Assembly (NCBI GenBank): GCA_023251435.1
Contig: JAHEYU010000054.1
Span: 1-43,222 of the forward strand
Length of the DNA stretch: 43,222 nt
Direction: 5' to 3'
Source of the DNA: Bacteroidota bacterium
GTDB lineage: Bacteria > Bacteroidota > Bacteroidia > Bacteroidales > Prolixibacteraceae
A program made the position numbers and the translations under genes. Shown one piece after another: positions 16,805 through 25,134 of this stretch. Below the pieces are notes generated by a model. That model was not told where the DNA came from. It saw only the letters and a list, made by a program, of their open reading frames with translations, and did not search any database. Numbering within the stretch: position 1 is the stretch's first letter; each line of letters starts with the position of its first letter.

Positions 16805-16815
16805 AAACGAAAATC

Positions 16816-17088
16816 ATGCAAAAAATTTTAAAGTACAAGCTTCATATTATAGGCAATATGAGTATTTCAATGCCCAAAAATGCCTGGATACTTACTGTTC
16901 AGGTTCAAAAAGGATTGCTCCAGATTTGGGCAATGGTTGATACCAACGAAACGCAGGAAGAAAACCGCGAATTTTCGGTGGTAACAACAGGCGAACAATT
17001 TAATACATACAACCAGGATTACAATTACATTGGAACCTTCCAGACTGAAAACGGGAATTTTGTAGGTCATTTATTCGAAATTGTCTGA
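16816..17088 (+). CDS. Hypothetical beta-rich protein
   Basis: 90 residues, alternating hydrophobic strands (WILTVQVQKGLLQIWAMV, YIGTFQTENGNFVGHLFEIV) consistent with a small beta-barrel. No known family. It lies 3 bp before the C5 methyltransferase. Confidence 0.55.
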   Translation: MQKILKYKLHIIGNMSISMPKNAWILTVQVQKGLLQIWAMVDTNETQEENREFSVVTTGEQFNTYNQDYNYIGTFQTENGNFVGHLFEIV

Positions 17089-17091
17089 CCT

Positions 17092-18960
17092 ATGAAACCA
17101 CAACACATTTTTGAAGAAATAAAGATCGGTCCGTTGATGCTTCACCTGCACAAAGGTTACGATGAATTGAATGGCCGAATGATCTTCTGGATTGATTTAT
17201 TTGCGGGTGCCGGTGGAACTACCACTGGCATCCACCTGGCCGGACTGGAAAACGTAAAGGTGGTGGCCTGTGTAAATCACGACTACAATGCCCTGATGAG
17301 CCACTGGCACAACCATCCGGAGTGCATGCACTTTGTTGAAGATGTTCGCGACTTCAAGGTAGTAGTTGCCCTTAGTAATTTGGTTGCCGAATTGCGATCG
17401 CAGTTCCCGGGATGCATTGTAAACTTATGGGCCAGTCTGGAATGTACCAACTACAGCAAGGCAAAAGGCGGTTTACCCCGCGATGCCGATAGCCGAACCC
17501 TGGCACACGCCCTGTTTATGTACATCGAACAGTTGAAACCCGATTACGTGTACATCGAGAATGTCCGGGAGTTTATGAGCTGGGGACCATTGGACGAAAA
17601 AGGCCGTCCGATATCGAAACTAAATGGCCGCGATTACCTGCGCTGGATCAAAGAATTGTGCAGCTACGGTTACCAGTACGATTACCAGCTGATCAACAGT
17701 GCCGATCATGGAGCATACACCAGCCGCGAGAGGTATTTCGGGCAGTTTGCCAAAATCGGATTACCAATGAAATGGCCTGAAACAACTCATTCGAAGTCAC
17801 CCGATTTTGGAGGACTATTCGGCGCCAAAGCCAAATGGAAACCCGTGCGAGAAGTGCTAAACCTGGACGACGAAGGCCGGAGCATATTTACCCGCAAAAA
17901 ACCGCTTTCAGAAAAAACACTGGAGCGTATTTATGCCGGACTGGTAAAGTTTGTTGCAGGTGGCGAAGATCTGTTTACCATCCGTTACAATGGCGGCGAC
18001 ATGAAAGAGAAATCTAAATCGGTGCTTAACCCACTGGGAGCCATTGCCACCAGTAACCGGCATGGGTTGATTAAATCTGTATTCTTAAGCCATTATTACG
18101 GAAACGGATTCAACACTTCGATTGAAGATCCTTGCCCAACCATTACCACCAAAGAGCGGGTTGCAAAGATTGAAAGCTCTTTCCTGCTGGACTACCAGTA
18201 CAAATCGAATGCTCACAGTTTGGATAAACCTGCTCCAACCATTGTAACTAAAGACAAACTTGCCAAGGTAGAGCCACAGTTTATTCAAAGTTATTACACC
18301 GGAGGCGGACAGCTGGGTAGCATTGAACAGCCGAACCCAACAATTACAGGAGTTCCAAAACAGCGATTGACAACCGTAAACTTCATGGATCAGCAGTATG
18401 GACAGTCGAAACCAGCAAGTATTGAAGATCCGGCCGGAACGGTTACCGCAAATCCAAAACTAAACCTGATATCAGCCGAACCGTGGATCATGAATACCAA
18501 CTTCAGCAATGTTGGTCAGGCGTTGGATCAGCCGCTATCGGTCATCACAGCCAATCACAAGTGGCATTACCTGATGAATCCAAGCTGGTTTGGTTATGCT
18601 TCAGGAATAGATCAGCCATCGCCGGTAATTATTGCAAGGCAGGACAAGGCGCCCATGTATAAAGTATCGGCCAGTTCCGGGAAGATATTCGCCGTGCCCA
18701 TCTTTGAACGCGAATGCGAAACGATGCAAAAGATTCGGATGTTCATGGCTGTTTACGGAATAGTTGACATCAAAATGCGGATGCTGGTTATCGACGAACT
18801 CTTACGCATTCAGGGTTTTCCAAATGGTTACCATCTGGAAGGTACCCAAACCGAGCAAAAGAAGTTTATTGGCAATGCAGTGGTGCCGGTAGTTGCCAAA
18901 GCCCTGGTACAAAGCAACAGTAAAGCAATTGAAATGTATCTTAACAAAATAGCAGTATGA
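17092..18960 (+). CDS. C5 cytosine DNA methyltransferase with repeated central domain
   Basis: 622 residues. Motif I is DLFAGAGG (35-42), the catalytic loop ASLECTNYS has Cys118 in place of the more common PCQ context, motif VI is IENVREF (154-160), and motifs IX-X are RIQGFPNGYHL and FIGNAVVPVVAKAL near the end. Between motif VIII and IX, residues about 300-530 contain about seven degenerate repeats of roughly 33 residues with the core (S)IEDPxPTITTK. A single such core is common in C5 methylases; a tandem series is not. No restriction nuclease is adjacent, so it is likely an orphan phage methylase protecting phage DNA. Confidence 0.9.
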   Translation: MKPQHIFEEIKIGPLMLHLHKGYDELNGRMIFWIDLFAGAGGTTTGIHLAGLENVKVVACVNHDYNALMSHWHNHPECMHFVEDVRDFKVVVALSNLVAELRSQFPGCIVNLWASLECTNYSKAKGGLPRDADSRTLAHALFMYIEQLKPDYVYIENVREFMSWGPLDEKGRPISKLNGRDYLRWIKELCSYGYQYDYQLINSADHGAYTSRERYFGQFAKIGLPMKWPETTHSKSPDFGGLFGAKAKWKPVREVLNLDDEGRSIFTRKKPLSEKTLERIYAGLVKFVAGGEDLFTIRYNGGDMKEKSKSVLNPLGAIATSNRHGLIKSVFLSHYYGNGFNTSIEDPCPTITTKERVAKIESSFLLDYQYKSNAHSLDKPAPTIVTKDKLAKVEPQFIQSYYTGGGQLGSIEQPNPTITGVPKQRLTTVNFMDQQYGQSKPASIEDPAGTVTANPKLNLISAEPWIMNTNFSNVGQALDQPLSVITANHKWHYLMNPSWFGYASGIDQPSPVIIARQDKAPMYKVSASSGKIFAVPIFERECETMQKIRMFMAVYGIVDIKMRMLVIDELLRIQGFPNGYHLEGTQTEQKKFIGNAVVPVVAKALVQSNSKAIEMYLNKIAV

Positions 18961-19002
18961 TTCAACTTTTTAACCGATACGAACATTTAAAAAAAACGAA
19001 AG

Positions 19003-19158
19003 ATGAAAAAAAATTTGATTGCCTTTAAAAATTGGTTGTGGGAACGAAAAGATATTAGCATCCCCAACAGCTATGTCAATGAATATTTATCCGAAAGGAA
19101 ACCCAGCATTTATGAAAGATTTTGTAATTGGTGGGATCATCTTATTTGGGGAGTTTAG
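19003..19158 (+). CDS. Small hypothetical protein
   Basis: 51 residues from ATG 19003: basic and aromatic (LIAFKNWLWERKD, ERFCNWWDHLIWGV). Too short for assignment. A 23-codon frame (18957-19028) overlapping the methylase stop is probably not a gene. The rest of the gap to 19315 shows nothing recognisable. Confidence 0.4.
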   Translation: MKKNLIAFKNWLWERKDISIPNSYVNEYLSERKPSIYERFCNWWDHLIWGV

Positions 19159-19314
19159 TTCAACTGGACGAAAACCTAATCTATTCACAAACGCCTGTTG
19201 GTAAAACCTTCATGCGTTTTTTTGTGTATGTGTGGAGCTTGTAAGAATTAGTTAGTATATTGTTTACGCTTCGTTCACCGGTTACTGTTTGTCAAACATT
19301 AAACCGGAAACCCT

Positions 19315-19893
19315 ATGACTTCACCCGCCAAATTTGTAGTTACAATTCCAGTAAAGCCTTACGTTAAGCGATTTGTAGAATTGAACTACAGTTTACCAGC
19401 CGATTTCAGCAAACACCCAGAGATTCAGAAAGAAGTGCGCCGCTGTTTGCGTAAACCCAGTACCCGGTTCGATAAGCAATTCGAGAACAAATTGTGTACT
19501 TACACCGACCAGTTGGAAATATTAATATCGCAGGACGATTTCTATCGTTACGGATGGGAGTTCTCGCGAACCGACGTGGTGGCATTTGGTAAGCTTTTCG
19601 AAACGGTAATCAAATGCCGCATGCACAATGTTGTGAGTATTTACCGTGGCGTTGGGTTGTCAATTAAAGACAGCATCATCAAATTTCAGGTTCATTATTC
19701 GATGGAAGAAGAATACTGGTCGTACGAATCTATAAAGAAAGAATACTACCGGAGAAGGCCCGATAATGAAATCAACTTTTTTACTGAAATAATAGACAAA
19801 ATAGACGAATTATTTATGGTCACATTGTCCCGTAAAAAGGACAATGTTACAACACAAAAACAGCCCTATGAAACAATTGAACAAACCATCTGA
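19315..19893 (+). CDS. Conserved Bacteroidota phage hypothetical protein
   Basis: 192 residues. Basic N-terminal half (VKRFVELNYSLPADF, EVRRCLRKPSTRFDKQ), then a helical C-terminal part. The first half has the look of a DNA-binding protein. It overlaps the next gene by 26 bases. It marks the change from replication genes to morphogenesis genes. Confidence 0.55.
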   Translation: MTSPAKFVVTIPVKPYVKRFVELNYSLPADFSKHPEIQKEVRRCLRKPSTRFDKQFENKLCTYTDQLEILISQDDFYRYGWEFSRTDVVAFGKLFETVIKCRMHNVVSIYRGVGLSIKDSIIKFQVHYSMEEEYWSYESIKKEYYRRRPDNEINFFTEIIDKIDELFMVTLSRKKDNVTTQKQPYETIEQTI

Positions 19894-20326
19894 CAACATG
19901 GGAGGACTCCTGAAAATTTGGGCAGTACCTCCTTCAGAAATTACCATCGGAATCAACTCCGTCAGTTTCTCAACCACCGACAATATTGTCGAAATGTATT
20001 GTTCGCCCGGGAGCATGTTGTTTAACGAAAAAGAAACGCTCTCGACTGCCGGTACAATTTATAAAACGGAGATTGGAGGATTTGCCCCAAAAGATTCGGC
20101 AGAGGCGCAGTCTATTATTTTGGGCATGACTGGCCGCAAATGGGTAGTGATAGTAACCGACCAGAACGAACAATACAAAGTAGCCGGAACGCCCACCAAT
20201 CCGCTGCGCATAAAGTTCGATCTGGCAACAGGATCGGACACGCACGAGCGAAACGGACACGCCGTTTTGTTTTATGGCGACCAGATTTGGAAAGCCAGGT
20301 TTATTGAAAATCCGTTTACTGTTTAA
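19868..20326 (+). CDS. Hypothetical beta-rich protein, possible structural
   Basis: 152 residues from ATG 19868 (in-frame starts further upstream would overlap more). Mostly beta: MGGLLKIWAVPPSEITIGI, VEMYCSPGSMLF, and RNGHAVLFYGDQIWKARF near the end. The fold looks like a small virion or baseplate protein, but no family is recognised. It is followed by a REP-like unit and a strong terminator, so it ends an operon. Confidence 0.5.
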   Translation: MKQLNKPSDNMGGLLKIWAVPPSEITIGINSVSFSTTDNIVEMYCSPGSMLFNEKETLSTAGTIYKTEIGGFAPKDSAEAQSIILGMTGRKWVVIVTDQNEQYKVAGTPTNPLRIKFDLATGSDTHERNGHAVLFYGDQIWKARFIENPFTV

Positions 20327-20330
20327 AATG

Positions 20331-20418
20331 CCAGTCATCCCGAACAGTCATCCTGAATTTATTTCAGGATCGGGATCCCACCGCGAACAGATGCTGAAAC
20401 AAGTTCAGCATGACTGGT
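20331..20418. repeat. REPIN-like 88-bp unit with terminal inverted repeats
   Basis: The unit starts CCAGTCAT and ends ATGACTGG, with inner palindromes TCCTGAATTTATTTCAGGA and ATGCTGAAACAAGTTCAGCAT. Related units lie at 7120, 23630, 33192 and 40323. No coding potential. Confidence 0.7.
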
Positions 20419-20455
20419 AAAAAGTGGTGTTTCCCCTGTGTTTTCTGCTTTTACA

Positions 20456-20486
20456 GGCGGTCGATGTCCTTTCGACCGCCTTTTTT
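20456..20486 (+). terminator. Strong intrinsic terminator
   Basis: GGCGGTCGA (20456-20464), loop TGTCCTT, TCGACCGCC (20472-20480), then TTTTTT. A 9-bp G/C-rich stem with a U tract. It separates the preceding operon from the capsid operon. Confidence 0.85.
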
Positions 20487-20518
20487 ATGCCTTAAACTCG
20501 CTGAAAATACAGCAAGTT

Positions 20519-21682
20519 ATGGCAACAAAAATTATAGTTATTGATGGATATATAGGTCCTTATGGATATTCGAAGCAGTTTATCCGTAACGAACTGGCCG
20601 GAAACGCCAAAAATCCGGTTACCGTTAAAGTATCCAGTCTGGGCGGATCGGTTGACGATGCCCTCAATATTTTCGATCAGTTTGTAGAGCATGGCAACGT
20701 AACTGCCGAGCTTTCTGCATTTGTGGCAAGTTCAGCAACATTGGTTTCGTTGGGAGCCAAAACCGTTCGCATGAATGAAAATTCGTTTTACCTGATTCAT
20801 AAAGCCATGAACTGGGTGGATGAATGGGGAACCATGAACGAAGACCAGATTGACGAACTGATTTCGAAACTCGAAGCCCAAAAACAACAGTTAGCCAAAA
20901 TTACTCTCCAGCTGGCTAAGATGTATGTAAAGAAAACCGGAAAGACACTCGACGAAATTACCAGCCTGATGAAACAGGAAACCTGGTTAACTGCCGAAGA
21001 AGCAAAAGAGTGGGGTTTTGTCGATGAAGTATTTATTCCGGAAGTGGCCGTAAATTATCTGGACAACCTCCAGATGGTTGCCATGATCACTTCAAGCGGT
21101 TATCCTGAACCTCCAAGAAAATCACAATCGCCAACAGCAACGGTTGATGAAGAATCGCTTTTTACCCGCATCTGGAATAAAATCCTGAATAAACAGCAAG
21201 AAGTTACACCTAAAAATAAAGTTGAAATGAAGAAACAATTTCTGAATGTCAATAAAGTGTTGAATGTGGAAGCTTTGGAAGCTACCGAAGAAGGCGTGTT
21301 CCTGAATGAGGCGCAGCTTGAATTGGTTGAAACCCAAATTGCACAGATTGACACTTTAACCAGCGAACACGCAACGGCCATTGAAGCTGTTACTGCTGAA
21401 CTTGCTACGGCAAACGATACAGTGATAGGAATCACCGCCGAACGCGATGCCGCCCGTACCGAACTTACCAATGCGTTGGATCCGTTCAATGCCATTGATC
21501 CTACTATTGCCAGCGCCGAAACTCCTGAAGCAAAAGTTCAGGCCATTCGCACATTGTTGGCTGCCAAACCGGGTGCCGTACCTGCTCAAAATTTGGGTGG
21601 AAGCGATCCGGTTACCGACGAAGTTGATTGGGAAACCATCAACAATCTGCCTTACAACAAAGCTGTTGACGCAAACATTTAA
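20519..21682 (+). CDS. ClpP-like prohead protease fused to scaffold-like region
   Basis: 387 residues from ATG 20519. Residues 1-190 are a ClpP-fold serine protease: SSLGGSVDDALNIF (39-52), the nucleophile region FVASSATL (68-75) and the histidine in YLIHKAMNW (91-99). Residues about 235-387 start with a low-complexity linker and run into a long Glu/Ala-rich helix (LVETQIAQIDTLTSEHATAI), as expected for a scaffold to be cleaved after capsid assembly. It is located directly before the major capsid gene, the normal position for head maturation protease. Confidence 0.85.
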   Translation: MATKIIVIDGYIGPYGYSKQFIRNELAGNAKNPVTVKVSSLGGSVDDALNIFDQFVEHGNVTAELSAFVASSATLVSLGAKTVRMNENSFYLIHKAMNWVDEWGTMNEDQIDELISKLEAQKQQLAKITLQLAKMYVKKTGKTLDEITSLMKQETWLTAEEAKEWGFVDEVFIPEVAVNYLDNLQMVAMITSSGYPEPPRKSQSPTATVDEESLFTRIWNKILNKQQEVTPKNKVEMKKQFLNVNKVLNVEALEATEEGVFLNEAQLELVETQIAQIDTLTSEHATAIEAVTAELATANDTVIGITAERDAARTELTNALDPFNAIDPTIASAETPEAKVQAIRTLLAAKPGAVPAQNLGGSDPVTDEVDWETINNLPYNKAVDANI

Positions 21683-21694
21683 TCCTTAATAGCC

Positions 21695-22663
21695 ATGACA
21701 ATTACTACTTCTCAAATTATTGCTGAGTATGGCGCTTATTACCAGGATGCCGGACAAAACAAAAAACGCATTCTTTCCATGCTCTCGCAGGGTCGTGAAA
21801 TCACTTCCCTTGCAACCCCAGTTAAAACGGACGATACTATTTTCCGTTTAGCAAATGCAAGCTTCCGCACTTTGGTGCAACCCTTCCAAAAGTCATTCAC
21901 CCAAAAAGGTGGTGTCGAAATTGTTCCGAACGAGATCCGGGTTTTCCGTTTCAAAATCGACGACGAATTCATGCCCGACGAATTGTACGGTACCTGGTTA
22001 GGTTTCCTTGCAAAAGGTGGACTCGAGCGTAAAGAATGGCCATTCGTAAAATGGTTGATCGAAGTGTACTACAATCGCCAGATTGATCAGGACATGGAAC
22101 TGAACGAGTACTACAAGGGCGTTTATGCTGCTCCTTCTGTGGGTACTGCAGGTGCTGACGGAACTGGTATGGACGGTTTGAAAAAACTGCTTCAGACTGG
22201 AGTTGATGCCGGAACTATCAACAGTATTACTGAAATTGGTCCATTGGACGAAGCAACCATTTTTGATCAGGTTGAAGCTTTCACCGATAAAATCGCTGAA
22301 GTATATCAGGGCATCCAGATGGATGTTTGTATGAGCAAATATTGGGTAAAGAAATACCTTCAGGACAAACGTTCTCAAGGGTTCTATCAGAACAAATCTG
22401 ATAAGGAAATCAATACCGGTATCGATTTCACTCCACAGAGTGTAAAAGGTTTGGCCTCCATGGTCGGAACCAACGACATTTTCTGTACCCCATCCGAAAA
22501 CTTCCTGCACCTCTCACCGATTACCATGACCAAAAACAGCTGGAAAATTGAAGAAGCCAAACGTGCCGTGGCCGTTATGGGCGACTGGGCTGAAGGTTTG
22601 GGCTTTGGTATCAACCAGGCTGTTTGGACCAACATCCAACCAAGCGGATCGGGATCGATCTAG
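21695..22663 (+). CDS. Major capsid protein
   Basis: 322 residues. Assigned from position after the prohead protease, size, and content: an alpha-helical N-arm, a central beta-rich core and a C-terminal TMTKNSWKIEEAKRAVAV segment close to those of Bacteroidota phage capsid proteins. There is no motif that proves it. Strong terminator-like dyad follows. Confidence 0.75.
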   Translation: MTITTSQIIAEYGAYYQDAGQNKKRILSMLSQGREITSLATPVKTDDTIFRLANASFRTLVQPFQKSFTQKGGVEIVPNEIRVFRFKIDDEFMPDELYGTWLGFLAKGGLERKEWPFVKWLIEVYYNRQIDQDMELNEYYKGVYAAPSVGTAGADGTGMDGLKKLLQTGVDAGTINSITEIGPLDEATIFDQVEAFTDKIAEVYQGIQMDVCMSKYWVKKYLQDKRSQGFYQNKSDKEINTGIDFTPQSVKGLASMVGTNDIFCTPSENFLHLSPITMTKNSWKIEEAKRAVAVMGDWAEGLGFGINQAVWTNIQPSGSGSI

Positions 22664-22672
22664 TATTAATTG

Positions 22673-22702
22673 CCCCTGATTCAGATTTGTCCGAATCAGG
22701 GG
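22673..22702 (+). terminator. Hairpin after the capsid gene
   Basis: CCCCTGATTC (22673-22682) and GAATCAGGGG (22693-22702), 10-bp stem with 10-nt loop, followed by TAATAATC rather than a full U tract. Probably an attenuator or mRNA stabiliser that keeps capsid mRNA high relative to later genes. Confidence 0.65.
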
Positions 22703-22738
22703 TAATAATCACTCACCTTCAATAAAAAAGGAAATATC

Positions 22739-23293
22739 ATGTCAATAGAATTTACTGATATCAATAAAAACCTTCCCAATGGCGAGAACATGGGCGGGAT
22801 TACGCAGAAAGTGTATTTTGGATTTCATGCCGATGTAGCCACCTGGCCAACAAAGCCTGTTAATCCGCTGACACTTGAAGCCAACGCAACCTTAACCGGT
22901 GACCTTACAATGAAAGCAGGCAAACGCATGTTCGAATTGTACATTACCGACGACACCGGCGAATTCAACATTGAATCGGTTGGTGAAGTTGACGGGAAAT
23001 CGTTTGTTCAGCACCTGAACTTCTTCCATCCAGGACTGCAAAAGAAAATCCTCGGATTTATGAACGCAGCCAAAAACGAAAACCTTGTGTTTATCGTGGT
23101 GGATGCTGAAGGTCAAATGTACCTGATGGGCGATTCGATGCGTCCGGCTACTTATCAGGGTGCTCCTGATGGTAACGGAACCGGCAAGGAAACAGCAGCC
23201 CGCAAGGGTATGAGCGCCGAGTTTACTTACAAAACCGCGAACAACCACGTTTACGGTGGAAGTATCCCTCTGACTGAAGCCACCAGCGCTTAA
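22739..23293 (+). CDS. Virion structural protein (tail-tube or decoration type)
   Basis: 184 residues, beta-rich, with a segment FVQHLNFFHPGLQKKILGFM and MGDSMRPATYQGAPDGNGTGK. The second half, with GMSAEFTYKTANNHVYGGSIP, resembles phage tail-tube or neck proteins. Immediately follows the capsid gene. Assignment is by position and general pattern. Confidence 0.5.
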   Translation: MSIEFTDINKNLPNGENMGGITQKVYFGFHADVATWPTKPVNPLTLEANATLTGDLTMKAGKRMFELYITDDTGEFNIESVGEVDGKSFVQHLNFFHPGLQKKILGFMNAAKNENLVFIVVDAEGQMYLMGDSMRPATYQGAPDGNGTGKETAARKGMSAEFTYKTANNHVYGGSIPLTEATSA

Positions 23294-23298
23294 CCGCC

Positions 23299-23592
23299 AT
23301 GTGGACCAAATATTTTAAAATTGTCAAGATTCGCCGTGGCAGGGTAGTCACTCCCAGCCATGGCGAAATTGATTTTAGCCGCGACGATATTTCGATTGAA
23401 ATATGCAAGGAACTTTTCGAGGACGATTTTCCATATCTGGAAATTACCGAAGAAGGAAAACGTGAATTGTATGGGATTGAACCGCCAACAGATTTGGTTG
23501 AACCGGCTCCTGAAAATGTGCATATCGAAACGGTTGAGCCAAAGGACCCACCTCCGAATCGAAAAAAATATGCTAAAAAGAAAAAGCCTTGA
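23299..23592 (+). CDS. Small structural protein with Pro/Lys-rich tail
   Basis: 97 residues. N-terminal 50 residues (MWTKYFKIVKIRRGRVVTP) are compact; the tail is Pro- and Glu-rich and ends KKYAKKKKP. The stop codon lies inside the intrinsic terminator that follows. Possibly a head completion or adaptor protein; not proven. Confidence 0.55.
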   Translation: MWTKYFKIVKIRRGRVVTPSHGEIDFSRDDISIEICKELFEDDFPYLEITEEGKRELYGIEPPTDLVEPAPENVHIETVEPKDPPPNRKKYAKKKKP

Positions 23593-23613
23593 GAGATCAA
23601 GGCTTTTTTTTTT
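23584..23613 (+). terminator. Intrinsic terminator overlapping a stop codon
   Basis: AAGCCTTG (23584-23591), AGAGAT, CAAGGCTT (23598-23605), then a run of T. The TGA stop of the 97-aa gene is inside the stem and loop. Confidence 0.85.
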
Positions 23614-23629
23614 GCTTCCCCAATTAACC

Positions 23630-23743
23630 CAGTCATCCCGAACGGTCATCCTGAATTTATTTCAGGATCCCATAGGGCGTGGGATTCCGAAACAAGTTCG
23701 GAATGACGCTTCGCTTTGGATGCCGATCTTCATCGGCATGACG
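23630..23743. repeat. REPIN-like compound palindromes
   Basis: CAGTCATCCCGAACGGTCAT..., then TCCTGAATTTATTTCAGGA, ATTCCGAAACAAGTTCGGAAT and ATGCCGATCTTCATCGGCAT, three palindromes in a row. Members of the same family as 20331-20418. Confidence 0.7.
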
Positions 23744-23821
23744 CTTCGATGGTGGTTGTTTGTCCTTTCTGCTGGTTTTTCTGCTCTTTATTTTTGATTC
23801 ATCATTATATAAAACTAAACA

Positions 23822-24034
23822 ATGAACCACGAACCGCGGAAATGTAGAATAGTTAAAGGCGATGGTTTTCCCATTGTAGCCGTAACTCCTGAACGAAACC
23901 AGAAATGCCAGTGCGGAAGCGGCAAAAAAAACAAACAATGCTGCGGTACCGGTACCCGCTTTTTCTCGACCAAACCCCCGGTTAAGGAAAGAGTAAAAAC
24001 CGATGGCGACGGAGCTGATACAGTTCAATCGTAA
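23822..24034 (+). CDS. SEC-C motif protein
   Basis: 70 residues. QKCQCGSGKKNKQCC (about 28-42) is the SEC-C zinc-binding motif. The C-terminal tail is polar and ends at a TAA formed by the GTAAATAGTAAATAA spacer. SEC-C motifs bind nucleic acid or partner proteins. Not a known capsid component; an insertion between structural genes. Confidence 0.75.
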   Translation: MNHEPRKCRIVKGDGFPIVAVTPERNQKCQCGSGKKNKQCCGTGTRFFSTKPPVKERVKTDGDGADTVQS

Positions 24035-24064
24035 ATAGTAAATAATTAAATCGTAAATAAAAAC

Positions 24065-24616
24065 ATGATCTGGTACTTCACTCCATATTCTTTCCAGAAG
24101 AAACTATTCGAGGCGTGGGATGCCTACATGAACCTGGTGCAGGATCCGAACGACTGGGTGTGCATGATGGATGGCGATGTACTTTTCCTGATAGCTGATT
24201 TTGGGCACCAGATGCAGGAATACATCGACCAGTATCCTGAAACAGGACTGTTCTCGACGTATGCGAGCCGTGCCCATCGGGTTGAATATCTGCGGCGTGG
24301 ATCTGATATGGAAAACCCATCGATATTGTACCACTACGATCAGGCTGAAAAATGCAAAAAAGAACTTCACTTAAAAGTGAAGACGATTGAAAAACCTGCG
24401 CTTGGGCATGTGCTCCTGATTAAAAAAGCCACCTGGTTACTGATACGCGACCGGGTTAAAACACTGACCGACGGGCACAAGATCCTCGGCGTTGATGTTC
24501 GTATTAGTCGCGCAGTGTCGGAACTTGGAATGCCTGTATTGCTTATGCGTGGCATTTATGTGCTACATTTTTTCAGGATGAAATACGGTTTGAAAGAACG
24601 ATCAATAATAATGTAA
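24065..24616 (+). CDS. Glycosyltransferase-like protein (GT-A)
   Basis: 183 residues. MDGDVLFL (35-42) carries the DxD-type metal-binding motif of GT-A enzymes, and later ILGVDVRISRAVSELG and the C-terminal end resemble a short family 2-like fold. First of three cell-surface-type genes placed between structural genes and the terminase. It may modify virion or host glycans. Confidence 0.6.
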   Translation: MIWYFTPYSFQKKLFEAWDAYMNLVQDPNDWVCMMDGDVLFLIADFGHQMQEYIDQYPETGLFSTYASRAHRVEYLRRGSDMENPSILYHYDQAEKCKKELHLKVKTIEKPALGHVLLIKKATWLLIRDRVKTLTDGHKILGVDVRISRAVSELGMPVLLMRGIYVLHFFRMKYGLKERSIIM

Positions 24617-24621
24617 CCATT

Positions 24622-25131
24622 ATGCACAAAGAAGTTAAAGAATTTTGCGAAGGCATTAAACGCCGTTTCCCTGAATACTTTAGAGATAAAGATGTACTCG
24701 ACTGCGGAAGCCTGGATATTAACGGCAACAACCGTTACCTGTTCAGTAATTGCAGGTATTTAGGCATTGATATTTGTGTAGGTAAAAATGTGGATGTAGT
24801 TACTCCTGTTCATTTATTCAAAACTCTTGAAAGATTTGATGTAATTATCAGCACAGAAATGCTTGAGCACGATAGTAACTGGAGCAGAAGTCTAATGAAT
24901 ATGTTTAGGCTACTAAATTTTGATGGACTTTTAATTTTTACTGCTGCAGGAACAAATAGGCCGGTGCATGGAACCAGCAATGAAAATCCTTGGGATAGCC
25001 CAAAAACAAACGATTATTATCAAAACATTACAGTTGATATGATTGTGGAAGCACTTGATTTTAATGAATTCTCGTGGTTCGAAATTTCTTATTTAGGGAC
25101 TGATATCCGCTTTGCCGGAATAAAACGATAA
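24622..25131 (+). CDS. Class I SAM methyltransferase
   Basis: 169 residues. VLDCGSLDINGNNRYLF (25-41) is the SAM-binding glycine region (with Ser/Leu replacing one Gly), YLGIDIC the acidic strand 2, and FDVIISTEMLEHD the strand-4 region. There is no DNA-methylase NPPY motif, so it is probably a small-molecule or sugar methylase, as expected between two glycan enzymes. Confidence 0.7.
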   Translation: MHKEVKEFCEGIKRRFPEYFRDKDVLDCGSLDINGNNRYLFSNCRYLGIDICVGKNVDVVTPVHLFKTLERFDVIISTEMLEHDSNWSRSLMNMFRLLNFDGLLIFTAAGTNRPVHGTSNENPWDSPKTNDYYQNITVDMIVEALDFNEFSWFEISYLGTDIRFAGIKR

Positions 25132-25134
25132 GCA

